Assembly: GCA_001805375.1 (NCBI GenBank)
Contig: MHFY01000014.1
Coordinates: 1-9,495, forward strand
DNA: 9,495 bases
DNA from: Omnitrophica WOR_2 bacterium GWA2_47_8
GTDB taxonomy: Bacteria > Omnitrophota > Gorgyraeia > Zapsychrales > GWA2-47-8
Direction: 5' to 3'
Numbering within the stretch: position 1 is the stretch's first letter; every line of letters starts with the position of its first letter. Below the pieces are notes generated by a model, which worked only from the letters and a program-made list of their open reading frames with translations, was not told the DNA's origin and searched no databases. The translations under genes and the position numbers were made by a program. Shown here in pieces: positions 1 to 6,231 of the stretch.

Positions 1-1
1 C

Positions 2-28
2 ATCCCCGCCTTAAGTAAAGGCGGGGAT
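2..28. repeat. Strong GC-rich hairpin at the left edge
   Basis: A perfect 11-bp inverted repeat: ATCCCCGCCTT at 2-12 pairs with AAGGCGGGGAT at 18-28 around a 5-base loop (AAGTA). Read on the plus strand it is followed by only three T residues, so it is a poor match to a classical intrinsic terminator. Read on the minus strand, the bases that would carry the U-tract lie outside the window. It could be a terminator for the convergent or upstream gene to the left, or the subterminal hairpin of an IS200/IS605-type element lying further left. The sequence alone does not decide between these. Confidence 0.6.
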
Positions 29-48
29 TTCCCGCTGGGATTAAATTG

Positions 49-102
49 CCCGCCATCCGCCACAAATTTTGGCGGAGCGGGTCCGCTATGTTTTGTAGCG
101 GA
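49..102. repeat. Tandem pair of same-design hairpins (REP-like extragenic repeat)
   Basis: Two consecutive hairpins share one layout of 7-bp stem, 7-base loop and 7-bp stem. The first is TCCGCCA (56-62) with TGGCGGA (70-76). The second is TCCGCTA (82-88) with TAGCGGA (96-102). The stems differ by one compensated base pair (C-G against T-A), which suggests either shared ancestry or selection on structure. The first is extended by an outer 5-bp stem, CCCGC (49-53) with GCGGG (77-81), with a 2-base bulge at 54-55. The block begins 18 bases after the stop codon of the VanZ-like gene and lies outside any gene. It could fold in the 3' end of that transcript and protect or end it, although no U-run follows on either strand. 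I infer an extragenic palindrome family; copies elsewhere in the genome cannot be seen from here. Confidence 0.6.
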
Positions 103-119
103 AGCCACTATAACATTTT

Positions 120-659
120 TCAATTCTTCTGGAAAGAAGAATCTAAACGCCTTCGGTCGATAAAATCCAGCCACAGGCCCATAAACGCGCTTAAGACATT
201 GATCACAACATCCCGATTATCATAAAAGCGGCCGGGGGTATAACTCTGGATGATTTCATCGATCCAGCCTAAAATAGAAACGATCACCAGGCTTATCACA
301 TAGGCCCGGCCTCCTTTTATATCCAAACGGACGGCGCGGTGCAGCAAATACGCCAAAATCCCATATTGGACAAAATGGATCCTCTCCTCCGGGATCCTGA
401 TCTTCCATAAACCAAAAGCATATACACCCAAAGCTAAAACAATAAGAATAATGGTCCATGCATCATTTTTTCTTTTACTCAGCAACTGCCATAAATAAAG
501 AGCCAGCAAAATTATGACCAGGCTGTTGACGAGAACATTAAAAGGCGTTACATCCCTTAAAAAAGAACAAACCGGCCTGACCAGAGGAATAGAGCCATAC
601 ACCAGCCCCAGCCATACAAAAGCCCCCAACCAATATTTTTTTCGTTGAGACAAAGTCAT
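120..659 (-). CDS. VanZ-like family integral membrane protein
   Basis: 179 aa with about five hydrophobic segments (roughly residues 10-28, 42-60, 68-86, 117-132 and 149-165). The VanZ-like signature is clear in its second half. It runs from E91 and H95 in the RIHFVQYG stretch, through D134-E135 and Q138 (DEIIQ) and P142-G-R144, to D147, D150 and N154. The family includes VanZ of teicoplanin-resistance clusters and many uncharacterised membrane proteins. Its biochemical role is not established, so no resistance claim is made. The ATG overlaps the stop of the upstream metallo-beta-lactamase-fold gene by 4 bases (ATGA, 656-659). No good Shine-Dalgarno precedes it, so translation is probably coupled. 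The N-terminal third does not show family motifs that I recognise. The gene ends just before the hairpin block at 49-102. Confidence 0.85.
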   Translation of the reverse strand: MTLSQRKKYWLGAFVWLGLVYGSIPLVRPVCSFLRDVTPFNVLVNSLVIILLALYLWQLLSKRKNDAWTIILIVLALGVYAFGLWKIRIPEERIHFVQYGILAYLLHRAVRLDIKGGRAYVISLVIVSILGWIDEIIQSYTPGRFYDNRDVVINVLSAFMGLWLDFIDRRRLDSSFQKN

Positions 660-1495
660 TGAGACGAAATGACCCCGACTATTTCTCCATCACTTTTTAA
701 GAAAATGATTCCATCCCTATCGGTGCGGAAATATTTTTTCCCTTTTAATTTTTGAATATCCGCGGAGCCGGGGATCCCAAAAGAATTGGGTCCGGTTGAC
801 ATGATAAAAACCGCATGATCAAAAAAATTAATAAACCTTTCACTTAAAGGCCCGCCATGATGCGGTAACTGCACACAATCGGCTTTTTTAATGAACGGAT
901 AGTCCGCTATTAATTTTTCCTGGTATTTTTCACCAATATCAGATGTAAAAAGAAATGCGGTGTTGCCGTACGTCAACCACAGGACCAATGAATTATCATT
1001 AATATCCGGACCTAACGCCGAAGGATGTAAAACCTCGATTTTTATACCTTCTGATAATGCCGGGACCGTATCGCCTTTAGACAAAAGAAAAAACTCTATC
1101 CCCTGCTTCTCTAGCATCTGCTGCCACTGTGTATATTCCGGCGGCGCTTCCTTTTCCCTGTTGATAAACCATTGATTTATAGGCAGGCTCTGGACTAATT
1201 CCTGAAATCCCTGATAATGATTTTCATGCGGGTGTGTAATGATCGCCGTGCCGATTTCTTTAACTCCCGATCCAGATAACTCCTCCCGTAGTCTTTGGCT
1301 GGCAGAGGCATCTCCCGCATCGATCATCGCGTAAGAGTTATCCGGAGAACGGATCAGAATACTGTCACCATAACCTACGTTAAGAAATCTTACGTCCAGA
1401 AATTGACCAGCAGAGGCTTGCGAAAAGAACGTGGAAAGAAAGATCATACACGCAAATAAGAAATAAAAAATTTTAGTAAAAGTAAGTGTTAACAC
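656..1495 (-). CDS. Exported ComEC/Rec2-type metallo-beta-lactamase-fold protein
   Basis: 279 aa. The N-terminus (about 1-29, ending ASA before G30) reads as a Sec signal peptide, so the domain should act outside the cytoplasmic membrane. The rest matches the metallo-beta-lactamase-like domain found in ComEC/Rec2 and in stand-alone secreted relatives. Visible pieces are FLNVGYGDSILI (37-48) and IDAG (58-61), the metal motif HPHENH (88-93), and NDNSLVLWLTYG (166-177). They are followed by SD at 185-186, LPHHGG (210-215) and TDRDG (258-262). It has no ComEC competence membrane domain, so it is not full ComEC. The usual HxHxDH motif carries Asn92 instead of Asp, while H88, H90, H93, D186 and H212/H213 remain. 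The start is a GTG at 1493-1495 with no evident Shine-Dalgarno. A stop codon lies in frame upstream at 1526-1528, and the next ATG (codon 17) would leave a poor signal peptide. The substrate is unknown; relatives include nucleases and other phosphodiesterases. Confidence 0.85.
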   Translation of the reverse strand: MLTLTFTKIFYFLFACMIFLSTFFSQASAGQFLDVRFLNVGYGDSILIRSPDNSYAMIDAGDASASQRLREELSGSGVKEIGTAIITHPHENHYQGFQELVQSLPINQWFINREKEAPPEYTQWQQMLEKQGIEFFLLSKGDTVPALSEGIKIEVLHPSALGPDINDNSLVLWLTYGNTAFLFTSDIGEKYQEKLIADYPFIKKADCVQLPHHGGPLSERFINFFDHAVFIMSTGPNSFGIPGSADIQKLKGKKYFRTDRDGIIFLKSDGEIVGVISSQ

Positions 1496-1505
1496 ATTTT
1501 TAAGA

Positions 1506-1511
1506 TATAAT
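1506..1511 (+). promoter_or_regulatory. Candidate -10 box for the small membrane protein gene
   Basis: TATAAT, an exact match to the sigma-70 -10 consensus, lies 40 bases before the ATG at 1552 in the 56-base divergent intergenic gap. Predicted transcription would begin near 1517-1519, giving a leader of about 33 bases. I found no good TTGACA-like -35 box at the usual distance (around 1483-1488 reads TAAGTG). The area is AT-rich and nearly palindromic, so it may also serve the opposite-strand GTG gene. That would leave almost no leader on that side. Confidence 0.5.
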
Positions 1512-1538
1512 AAATCGTTGGTAATTCATTTTTCCGAA

Positions 1539-1544
1539 GGGAGG
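1539..1544 (+). promoter_or_regulatory. Strong Shine-Dalgarno for the 1552 gene
   Basis: GGGAGG ends 7 bases before the ATG at 1552. It is the clearest ribosome-binding site in the window and fixes the start of the plus-strand gene. The minus-strand cluster genes mostly lack such sites and appear to rely on overlap coupling. Confidence 0.85.
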
Positions 1545-1551
1545 AAAAATT

Positions 1552-1902
1552 ATGCCTTTCAGTGACTTTATGAGCAAGATCCGCCAATGGGATGTCCAAA
1601 CCGCGAAGTGGATCAACCGCCACTTTTATCTTTTATTCTTCGAGATCATTCTCGCCATTATCTTTGTGGCATTCTTTGTCAACAGCCTGAAAGTTATTGA
1701 TTTTAATATTGAAGCTATGGGGGAAGGAAAACTGCTCGAAAAGATCCTCATTTCCCAGTCGGTCAATCTCTCCTTCGTGGTCATGCTGCTTTTACTTAAT
1801 TCGTTCTGGATCCTGTTCATGTTCAACAGCATCCTGCGCATAAGCGCGTCTTTGCGGGAATTGAATTATGTTCTGGGCAAGCGTAGAAACACCGACTCTT
1901 AA
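1552..1902 (+). CDS. Small two-helix membrane protein of unknown function
   Basis: 116 aa; I do not recognise the family. Two hydrophobic segments are visible, about residues 25-44 and 72-93. They are separated by a loop of about 27 residues containing acidic and basic residues and two glycines (GEG near 57-59). Positive charges cluster before the first helix (K9, R11, K19, R23) and after the second (R96, R102, K110, R111, R112). By the positive-inside rule both ends should be cytoplasmic, with the loop outside. The start is supported by GGGAGG at 7 bases and a TATAAT box upstream. It is the only plus-strand gene here and runs head-on into ftsA, with the two stop codons overlapping in TTAA (1899-1902). 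Nothing ties it to a function except its place at the end of the division cluster. Confidence 0.75.
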   Translation: MPFSDFMSKIRQWDVQTAKWINRHFYLLFFEIILAIIFVAFFVNSLKVIDFNIEAMGEGKLLEKILISQSVNLSFVVMLLLLNSFWILFMFNSILRISASLRELNYVLGKRRNTDS

Positions 1903-3131
1903 AAATATTCCTGATATAGGTCTCTTAACCGCGTTAAAAGAAGGTCCATCCGGCGGGTATTTCCGTTTGAGGCAAAATCTTCTCCCCAGACTTTCTGGAT
2001 ACCCAGTTTTGCGATGCCCATGACGGGCGCAAAGACCGGAGATAACGTGGCAGTTTTTGTCCCGACGGTCATTTTGGCGCTATTGACCGGTAATCTTATC
2101 TCTTCTTCCAATCGTTCCATGAGTCCCGGCAAAAGGGCTCCCCCTCCCACCATCACGATCCCTTTATTGATATGCTCCAGCATATTCGTCGCGACCAATC
2201 TTTCTTTGAGCGCCTGCAAAAATTCCTGAATGGCCGGCTGGATCGCTACAGCGATCTCTTTTCTTTTAATGGGATCATAATTCGCTTCCTTCTTAACTAA
2301 GATCTCCTCTTCATTGCGCGGATCATTGACCAGGGCGATCGCGTAGGTCTTCTTGATCTCCTCCGCCAATTCGTAAGAAAGGCACAGGGATTGGGCCAGC
2401 CCCTCGGTGATATGGTGCCCTCCGAGAGGGACCTTGATAAGGGATTTTATCTGGCTATGGGTGATCAACAAAATATCCGTCACCTTCCAGCCGATATCGA
2501 CAAGAATGAATATATCGTCTTTCGTATAATTCTTTGAGCAAACACTTAACGCGCCATAACTGGTGAAATAGATACCGCCCACTTCATACCCGGCCTGATT
2601 CACGGCCTTGGTGATATTTCTTAATTTTGTGAGGTTGGAGACAAGCAAGAGAGAATTCACTTCCAATTTTCTGCCGAAAAGGCCTAACGGGTTTAAGGCG
2701 GTGTTGACATCATCGACCTTGTAATACTGCGGGAAATCGTGCAGGACTTCTTCATCAACCTTAAGGCCCAAAAATCTGGCCTGCTTATTGATCCTTTTAA
2801 TATCATAACCGCCGATGATCTTACTGCCCCGCTCCACCAGCGGGATAACGGTCGTGTTGTGGCGGCTCTCAACGAGTTCGCCTCCCACGCCTAAATAAAG
2901 CTCTTTTAGTTTTATAGCGGTGTTCTTGGTCAGGCCCTCGATGGTCTGGTGGACGCATTCGGTCAATTCCGACAGATCGCTCACCGAGGCCTCTCTAAAC
3001 CCGCGCGTTCTTAATTCGAAAGCTCCAATGAGATCTTCCGAAGATTCCGTGACTTTTAAAAGTGAGGCCTTGGTATGGCAAGAGCCCAGGTCCAGCCCGC
3101 AAATATATCGTTCCCCGAATTTACCGAGCAT
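1899..3131 (-). CDS. ftsA: FtsA-like cell division protein with altered phosphate-2 loop
   Basis: 410 aa, close to the usual FtsA length. FtsA is an actin-fold protein that tethers FtsZ filaments to the inner membrane. The phosphate-1 loop is at 12-20 (GLDLGSCHT). The FtsA-specific 1C domain spans about 84-165, with HDFPQYYKVD (131-140) and NPLGLFGRKLE (147-157). VPLGGHHITEGLA (234-246) and the adenosine motif VMVGGGALLPG (326-336) follow. The last 17 residues (RMDLLLTRLRDLYQEYF) form an amphipathic helix like the FtsA membrane anchor. The phosphate-2 loop reads DIGWKVTD (212-219), where family members usually have DIGGGTTD, so nucleotide handling may differ. PilM is a related fold, but the anchor and the position after ftsQ favour FtsA. 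The ATG lies inside the ftsQ tail (11-base overlap), so coupled translation is expected. No ftsZ follows. Confidence 0.87.
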   Translation of the reverse strand: MLGKFGERYICGLDLGSCHTKASLLKVTESSEDLIGAFELRTRGFREASVSDLSELTECVHQTIEGLTKNTAIKLKELYLGVGGELVESRHNTTVIPLVERGSKIIGGYDIKRINKQARFLGLKVDEEVLHDFPQYYKVDDVNTALNPLGLFGRKLEVNSLLLVSNLTKLRNITKAVNQAGYEVGGIYFTSYGALSVCSKNYTKDDIFILVDIGWKVTDILLITHSQIKSLIKVPLGGHHITEGLAQSLCLSYELAEEIKKTYAIALVNDPRNEEEILVKKEANYDPIKRKEIAVAIQPAIQEFLQALKERLVATNMLEHINKGIVMVGGGALLPGLMERLEEEIRLPVNSAKMTVGTKTATLSPVFAPVMGIAKLGIQKVWGEDFASNGNTRRMDLLLTRLRDLYQEYF

Positions 3132-3915
3132 TGTTGTTTTCTTTCATCTTTACGATCGGTTCTTTAAATCTCAGATCAATATAACTTAATTGCTCTATCT
3201 TGATTTTACCTTGTGTTAACAAAAATTCTAGAACATTTATTTCTTGATTAAAGCGCTCCTGATCGATGATGACCTTAAAGGTATTGGACAGATACACATT
3301 GATCTGGGAAAGATTATCCACCTCTACCCTTACAATCGGCAATTGTGTTAAAGATCGATTTTGCGCAAAGGCCTTAATGATGTTAATAGCGGCCGCGATA
3401 TCTTTTCCCCGCAGAGGAAATCCCGGATTGACCGCGTCCGGATCGATCTTAGCCCCCTTGATCAGCGGCGGGACCTTCCCGGCCGGCACATAATCCGCGA
3501 GCACAAAACCGTCTTCATCTAACGTAACGATACGGTTGCGCACGTTTATCTGGGCGATGGGATTCCTGATCTTAGCTAAAATAAATATTTTATCCGGGAA
3601 TCTTCGGCAAACCTTCAGCTGTGAGATTTCCGGGTACTGAAGCTGAAGCTTGTGCTGTACAGCTTTCAAATTAATATCAAAAATATTCTTCCCTTTTAAC
3701 TTATTGATCTCATGCGTTTTTAAAAAGGCGACCGACGGGTCCATAATAATGTCCTTTACCACGAACGCCTTGGACTGCTTTAAGACATTCAGCGATAAAA
3801 AAAGAAGACAGGAAAGCGCCGCAATGCTCAGGATAATGAGGAAGAAAGACCTGAAAAAAAGCCCCACCGCCGGAGAAGCCTTGGTGCTTTTATTTTTTCT
3901 TGTTATTCTTGCCAT
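3121..3915 (-). CDS. ftsQ: FtsQ/DivIB-type divisome protein
   Basis: 264 aa with the bitopic layout of FtsQ. It has a basic N-terminal tail (1-17), one membrane helix (about 18-44), a POTRA domain (about 51-119), and a beta domain (about 120-256) ending in the family-like stretch YIDLRFKEPIVK (245-256). The protein acts in the periplasm, joining the FtsB/FtsL complex to the divisome and helping control septal peptidoglycan synthesis. Sequence conservation in this family is low, so the call rests on domain order, the YIDLRF motif and its place between ddl and ftsA, the classic dcw order. The ATG at 3913-3915 lies 26 bases inside the end of ddl, and no clear Shine-Dalgarno is seen, which suggests coupling. 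The C-terminal tail after the beta domain is very short (about 8 residues). Confidence 0.9.
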   Translation of the reverse strand: MARITRKNKSTKASPAVGLFFRSFFLIILSIAALSCLLFLSLNVLKQSKAFVVKDIIMDPSVAFLKTHEINKLKGKNIFDINLKAVQHKLQLQYPEISQLKVCRRFPDKIFILAKIRNPIAQINVRNRIVTLDEDGFVLADYVPAGKVPPLIKGAKIDPDAVNPGFPLRGKDIAAAINIIKAFAQNRSLTQLPIVRVEVDNLSQINVYLSNTFKVIIDQERFNQEINVLEFLLTQGKIKIEQLSYIDLRFKEPIVKMKENNNAR

Positions 3916-4846
3916 ATGCCAGTTTTACCAGTCTTAAACATAAGGAATTAAAATCGATCCCTGCCTTCGCGGCAGCCTTAGGCAACAAACTCGAGGCGGT
4001 AAAGCCGGGGATCGTATTTACCTCGAGAACATACGGGTTCATCTTTTCATCCAGCATCACATCCACCCGGGAGTAGTCTTTACACCCCAATACCTGGTGC
4101 GCCTTCAAAGCCAATGTTTGAACTTTCTGCGCGATATTTTGCGGTAAGGGCGCGGGGACCAGGTATTCATTGCCGCCTTTTAAATATTTGGTCGAAAAAT
4201 CAAAAAACTCGCTGTTGTATTTTATTTCCACGATCGGAAGGGCCTGGTCGTCCAAAATACCCACCGTCAATTCCCTGCCCTGAATAAAACGCTGAACGAT
4301 CACCTCCGGGCCAAAAACAAACGCGCTTTCTAGGGCTTTCGGTAAATCCTTCTTATCTTTGACAAATGAGATCCCAATGCTGGAGCCTTCACAGGAAGGT
4401 TTAACCACCAACGGACTGCCGTTAAAAAATTTAAGAAGGTCTTCAACATTGTTCTTTCCTTTCTTAGACACAGCTTTCGAGAGAGCGGCCGGGATCTTAT
4501 TTTTTACAAAAATTTCCTGGGCCAAAACTTTATCCAGGGCGTTTTGGCTGGCCTTAACGCCTGAGCCGGTGTAGGGGATCTTTAACTTCTCTAAAATTTC
4601 CTGAACCACGCCGTCTTCGCCGCCGGCGCCGTGAAGGGCAATAAACGCCACATCGATGCCGGATCTTTTGATCAGGTCCGCGATTTCCTCTTTAACTTTG
4701 GTATTAACATCGATGGGCGTGACACGGCAGCCGCTTTCCGTCAAAGCCTTGATAATGGCTGAACCGGATTTGAGAGAGATCTCTCTCTCCGAAGAGTAAC
4801 CGCCGTATAAAACACCGATATGACCTAATTGGGATACGTCGACCAT
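3890..4846 (-). CDS. ddl: D-alanine--D-alanine ligase
   Basis: 318 aa, ATP-grasp enzyme that joins two D-alanines to make the dipeptide added by MurF; cytoplasmic. Motifs in order are GGYSSERE (15-22, with E20 as the first D-Ala site residue) and HGAGGEDG (72-79). YTGSGVKAS (92-100) and VVKPSCEGSSIG (147-158) come next. FFDFSTKY (214-221), SRVDVMLD (259-266), EVNTIPGFT (275-283) and SLLPKAA (286-292) complete the set. By alignment in my head with E. coli DdlB (a constant offset of 5), Ser150 and Tyr216 correspond to S155 and Y221. Both are kept, so ordinary D-Ala-D-Ala specificity is expected, not D-lactate. The two aromatic positions just before (F215, F217) are Phe where E. coli has Tyr. 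The gene starts 8 bases after the murC stop and overlaps ftsQ by 26 bases. Confidence 0.96.
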   Translation of the reverse strand: MVDVSQLGHIGVLYGGYSSEREISLKSGSAIIKALTESGCRVTPIDVNTKVKEEIADLIKRSGIDVAFIALHGAGGEDGVVQEILEKLKIPYTGSGVKASQNALDKVLAQEIFVKNKIPAALSKAVSKKGKNNVEDLLKFFNGSPLVVKPSCEGSSIGISFVKDKKDLPKALESAFVFGPEVIVQRFIQGRELTVGILDDQALPIVEIKYNSEFFDFSTKYLKGGNEYLVPAPLPQNIAQKVQTLALKAHQVLGCKDYSRVDVMLDEKMNPYVLEVNTIPGFTASSLLPKAAAKAGIDFNSLCLRLVKLAYGKNNKKK

Positions 4847-4854
4847 AACAATTC

Positions 4855-6231
4855 TTAAGACACTGTTGGTTGAAGCGAAGATTTATGTATTTCCTGAAGC
4901 CGTTTTAAAAGAGGCTCAATCATCTGATTGACATCCCCTGCTCCCTGAAAAAGGATAACATCTCCCGGCTTCGCGGCCTTGCAAACATGCTCCATGATTT
5001 CATTTTTTTTTAGATAGAAAATAGGTTTTTTAAAATCTTTTTTAATGCTTTCAACTAATTTTTCCGCGGTGACGCCGCTAATGGGCGGTTCACTGGCCGC
5101 GTAAATGTCCGTGAGGATAAGATAATCGCTTAAACGCAGACACTTCACGAATTCATCGAATAAAAACTTGGTCCGGGTATAACGATGCGGCTGGAAGACC
5201 ATTACGACCCGCCGGTTCGAAAGCCGGGCCGCTTCGAGCGTGGCTTCCACTTCCGTCGGATGGTGGCCGTAATCATCGACCACCAGGATATTGTTAACGT
5301 TCCCCTTGATCTGAAATCTTCTCTGCACGCTTTGATAATCATTTAAGCTCTGGGCCATCAGATCAAAATCGAGATTGAGGATCGTGCTCAAACTGACGCA
5401 GGCCAGGGCGTTTAAAATATTATGCTTACCCGGGACATTCAGTTTAAGCCGCCCTTTGAGTTCCCCGCGGACCGTGCAGTCGAATTCGGACGCAAAATCA
5501 TGGCAGGCTATATTGCTGGCCGACACATCATTGTCTTTGCCAAAACCGTAACGGATGACCTGCTTTCTGCTGCTGGCCAATTTTCTTAACCGCACATCAT
5601 CCCCGCAGATTATGACCCAGCCTTTTTTGGCTGTCTGGCGGATAAACTTTTGATAGGTCATTAAAATATTGTTCCAATTATGATAGTGGTCCACATGTTC
5701 AAAGTCGACGTTGGTGATGATCGAATAAGACGGAGAAAAATACAGAAAGGAACCGTCGCTCTCATCGACCTCAGCGATAAAATATTTCCCGGCGCCCAGC
5801 GTCGCATTATAAGAGATCACGCCTCCGATGGCGGTCGTGGGCTGCATCCCTGCCTTGATCAAAAGATTGGATACCATCGAAGTGGTGGTGGTCTTGCCGT
5901 GGGCCCCGGCCACGGTGATCCCGATCTGGGTCTCCATGAGCTGGGCCAAAAGCTGCGCCCGCTTTAAGATCGGGATCCCTTTCATGCGGCTGGCGATCAT
6001 TTCCGGGTTATCGTTCTTGATAGCGGACGAATAGACGACATAGTCCGGTTCCTCGACATTTTCAGCCCTGTGCCCGATAAAGATATTTGCGCCCTCGCTT
6101 TTGAGGTCCTGCAGGATCCGGCTGTCTTTGATATCCGACCCGCTGACAATATGCCCTTTATGAAGCATGAGGCTCGCCAGAGTCCCCATGCCCATCCCGC
6201 CGATACCGATAAAATGATAATGTTTACTCAT
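4855..6231 (-). CDS. murC: UDP-N-acetylmuramate--L-alanine ligase
   Basis: 458 aa, full-length Mur ligase. It attaches L-Ala to UDP-MurNAc with ATP, the first step of the stem peptide; cytoplasmic. The N-terminal nucleotide-sugar domain opens with HFIGIGGMGM (6-15). The ATP P-loop is GAHGKTT (109-115), followed by AEVDESDGSF (153-162) and NVDFEHVDHY (174-183). The Mur-ligase motif GKHNILNALA (268-277) is intact. The C-terminal domain carries DDYGHHPTEV (319-328) and FQPHRYTR (346-353), and GAGD at 430-433. The GHHPTE and FQPHRYTR motifs separate MurC from MurD, MurE and MurF. No MurB domain is fused at either end. The start overlaps the metallopeptidase stop by 8 bases. Confidence 0.97.
   Translation of the reverse strand: MSKHYHFIGIGGMGMGTLASLMLHKGHIVSGSDIKDSRILQDLKSEGANIFIGHRAENVEEPDYVVYSSAIKNDNPEMIASRMKGIPILKRAQLLAQLMETQIGITVAGAHGKTTTTSMVSNLLIKAGMQPTTAIGGVISYNATLGAGKYFIAEVDESDGSFLYFSPSYSIITNVDFEHVDHYHNWNNILMTYQKFIRQTAKKGWVIICGDDVRLRKLASSRKQVIRYGFGKDNDVSASNIACHDFASEFDCTVRGELKGRLKLNVPGKHNILNALACVSLSTILNLDFDLMAQSLNDYQSVQRRFQIKGNVNNILVVDDYGHHPTEVEATLEAARLSNRRVVMVFQPHRYTRTKFLFDEFVKCLRLSDYLILTDIYAASEPPISGVTAEKLVESIKKDFKKPIFYLKKNEIMEHVCKAAKPGDVILFQGAGDVNQMIEPLLKRLQEIHKSSLQPTVS

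Noticed and set aside
2..102. CRISPR array or tRNA-like structure in the left-edge palindromes
   Set aside because: There are no evenly spaced direct repeats with unique spacers, and the folds are simple hairpins without a cloverleaf or a CCA end.
120..659. Glycopeptide resistance locus because of the VanZ-like protein
   Set aside because: The VanZ-like family is broad and mostly unrelated to resistance. No vanA, vanH, vanX or vanRS-like gene is in the window.
656..1495. Full competence protein ComEC
   Set aside because: Only the metallo-beta-lactamase-like domain is present behind a signal peptide. The multi-span competence domain and OB-fold region are absent.
4183..4206. Possible D-Ala-D-lactate (glycopeptide-resistant) Ddl because of Phe residues in FFDFSTKY
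   Set aside because: Aligned with E. coli DdlB, the specificity residue Tyr216 corresponds to Y221, the Tyr of KY, which is kept. The Phe residues match Tyr210 and Tyr212. Ordinary D-Ala-D-Ala ligase is the better call, and the VanZ-like gene does not change this.
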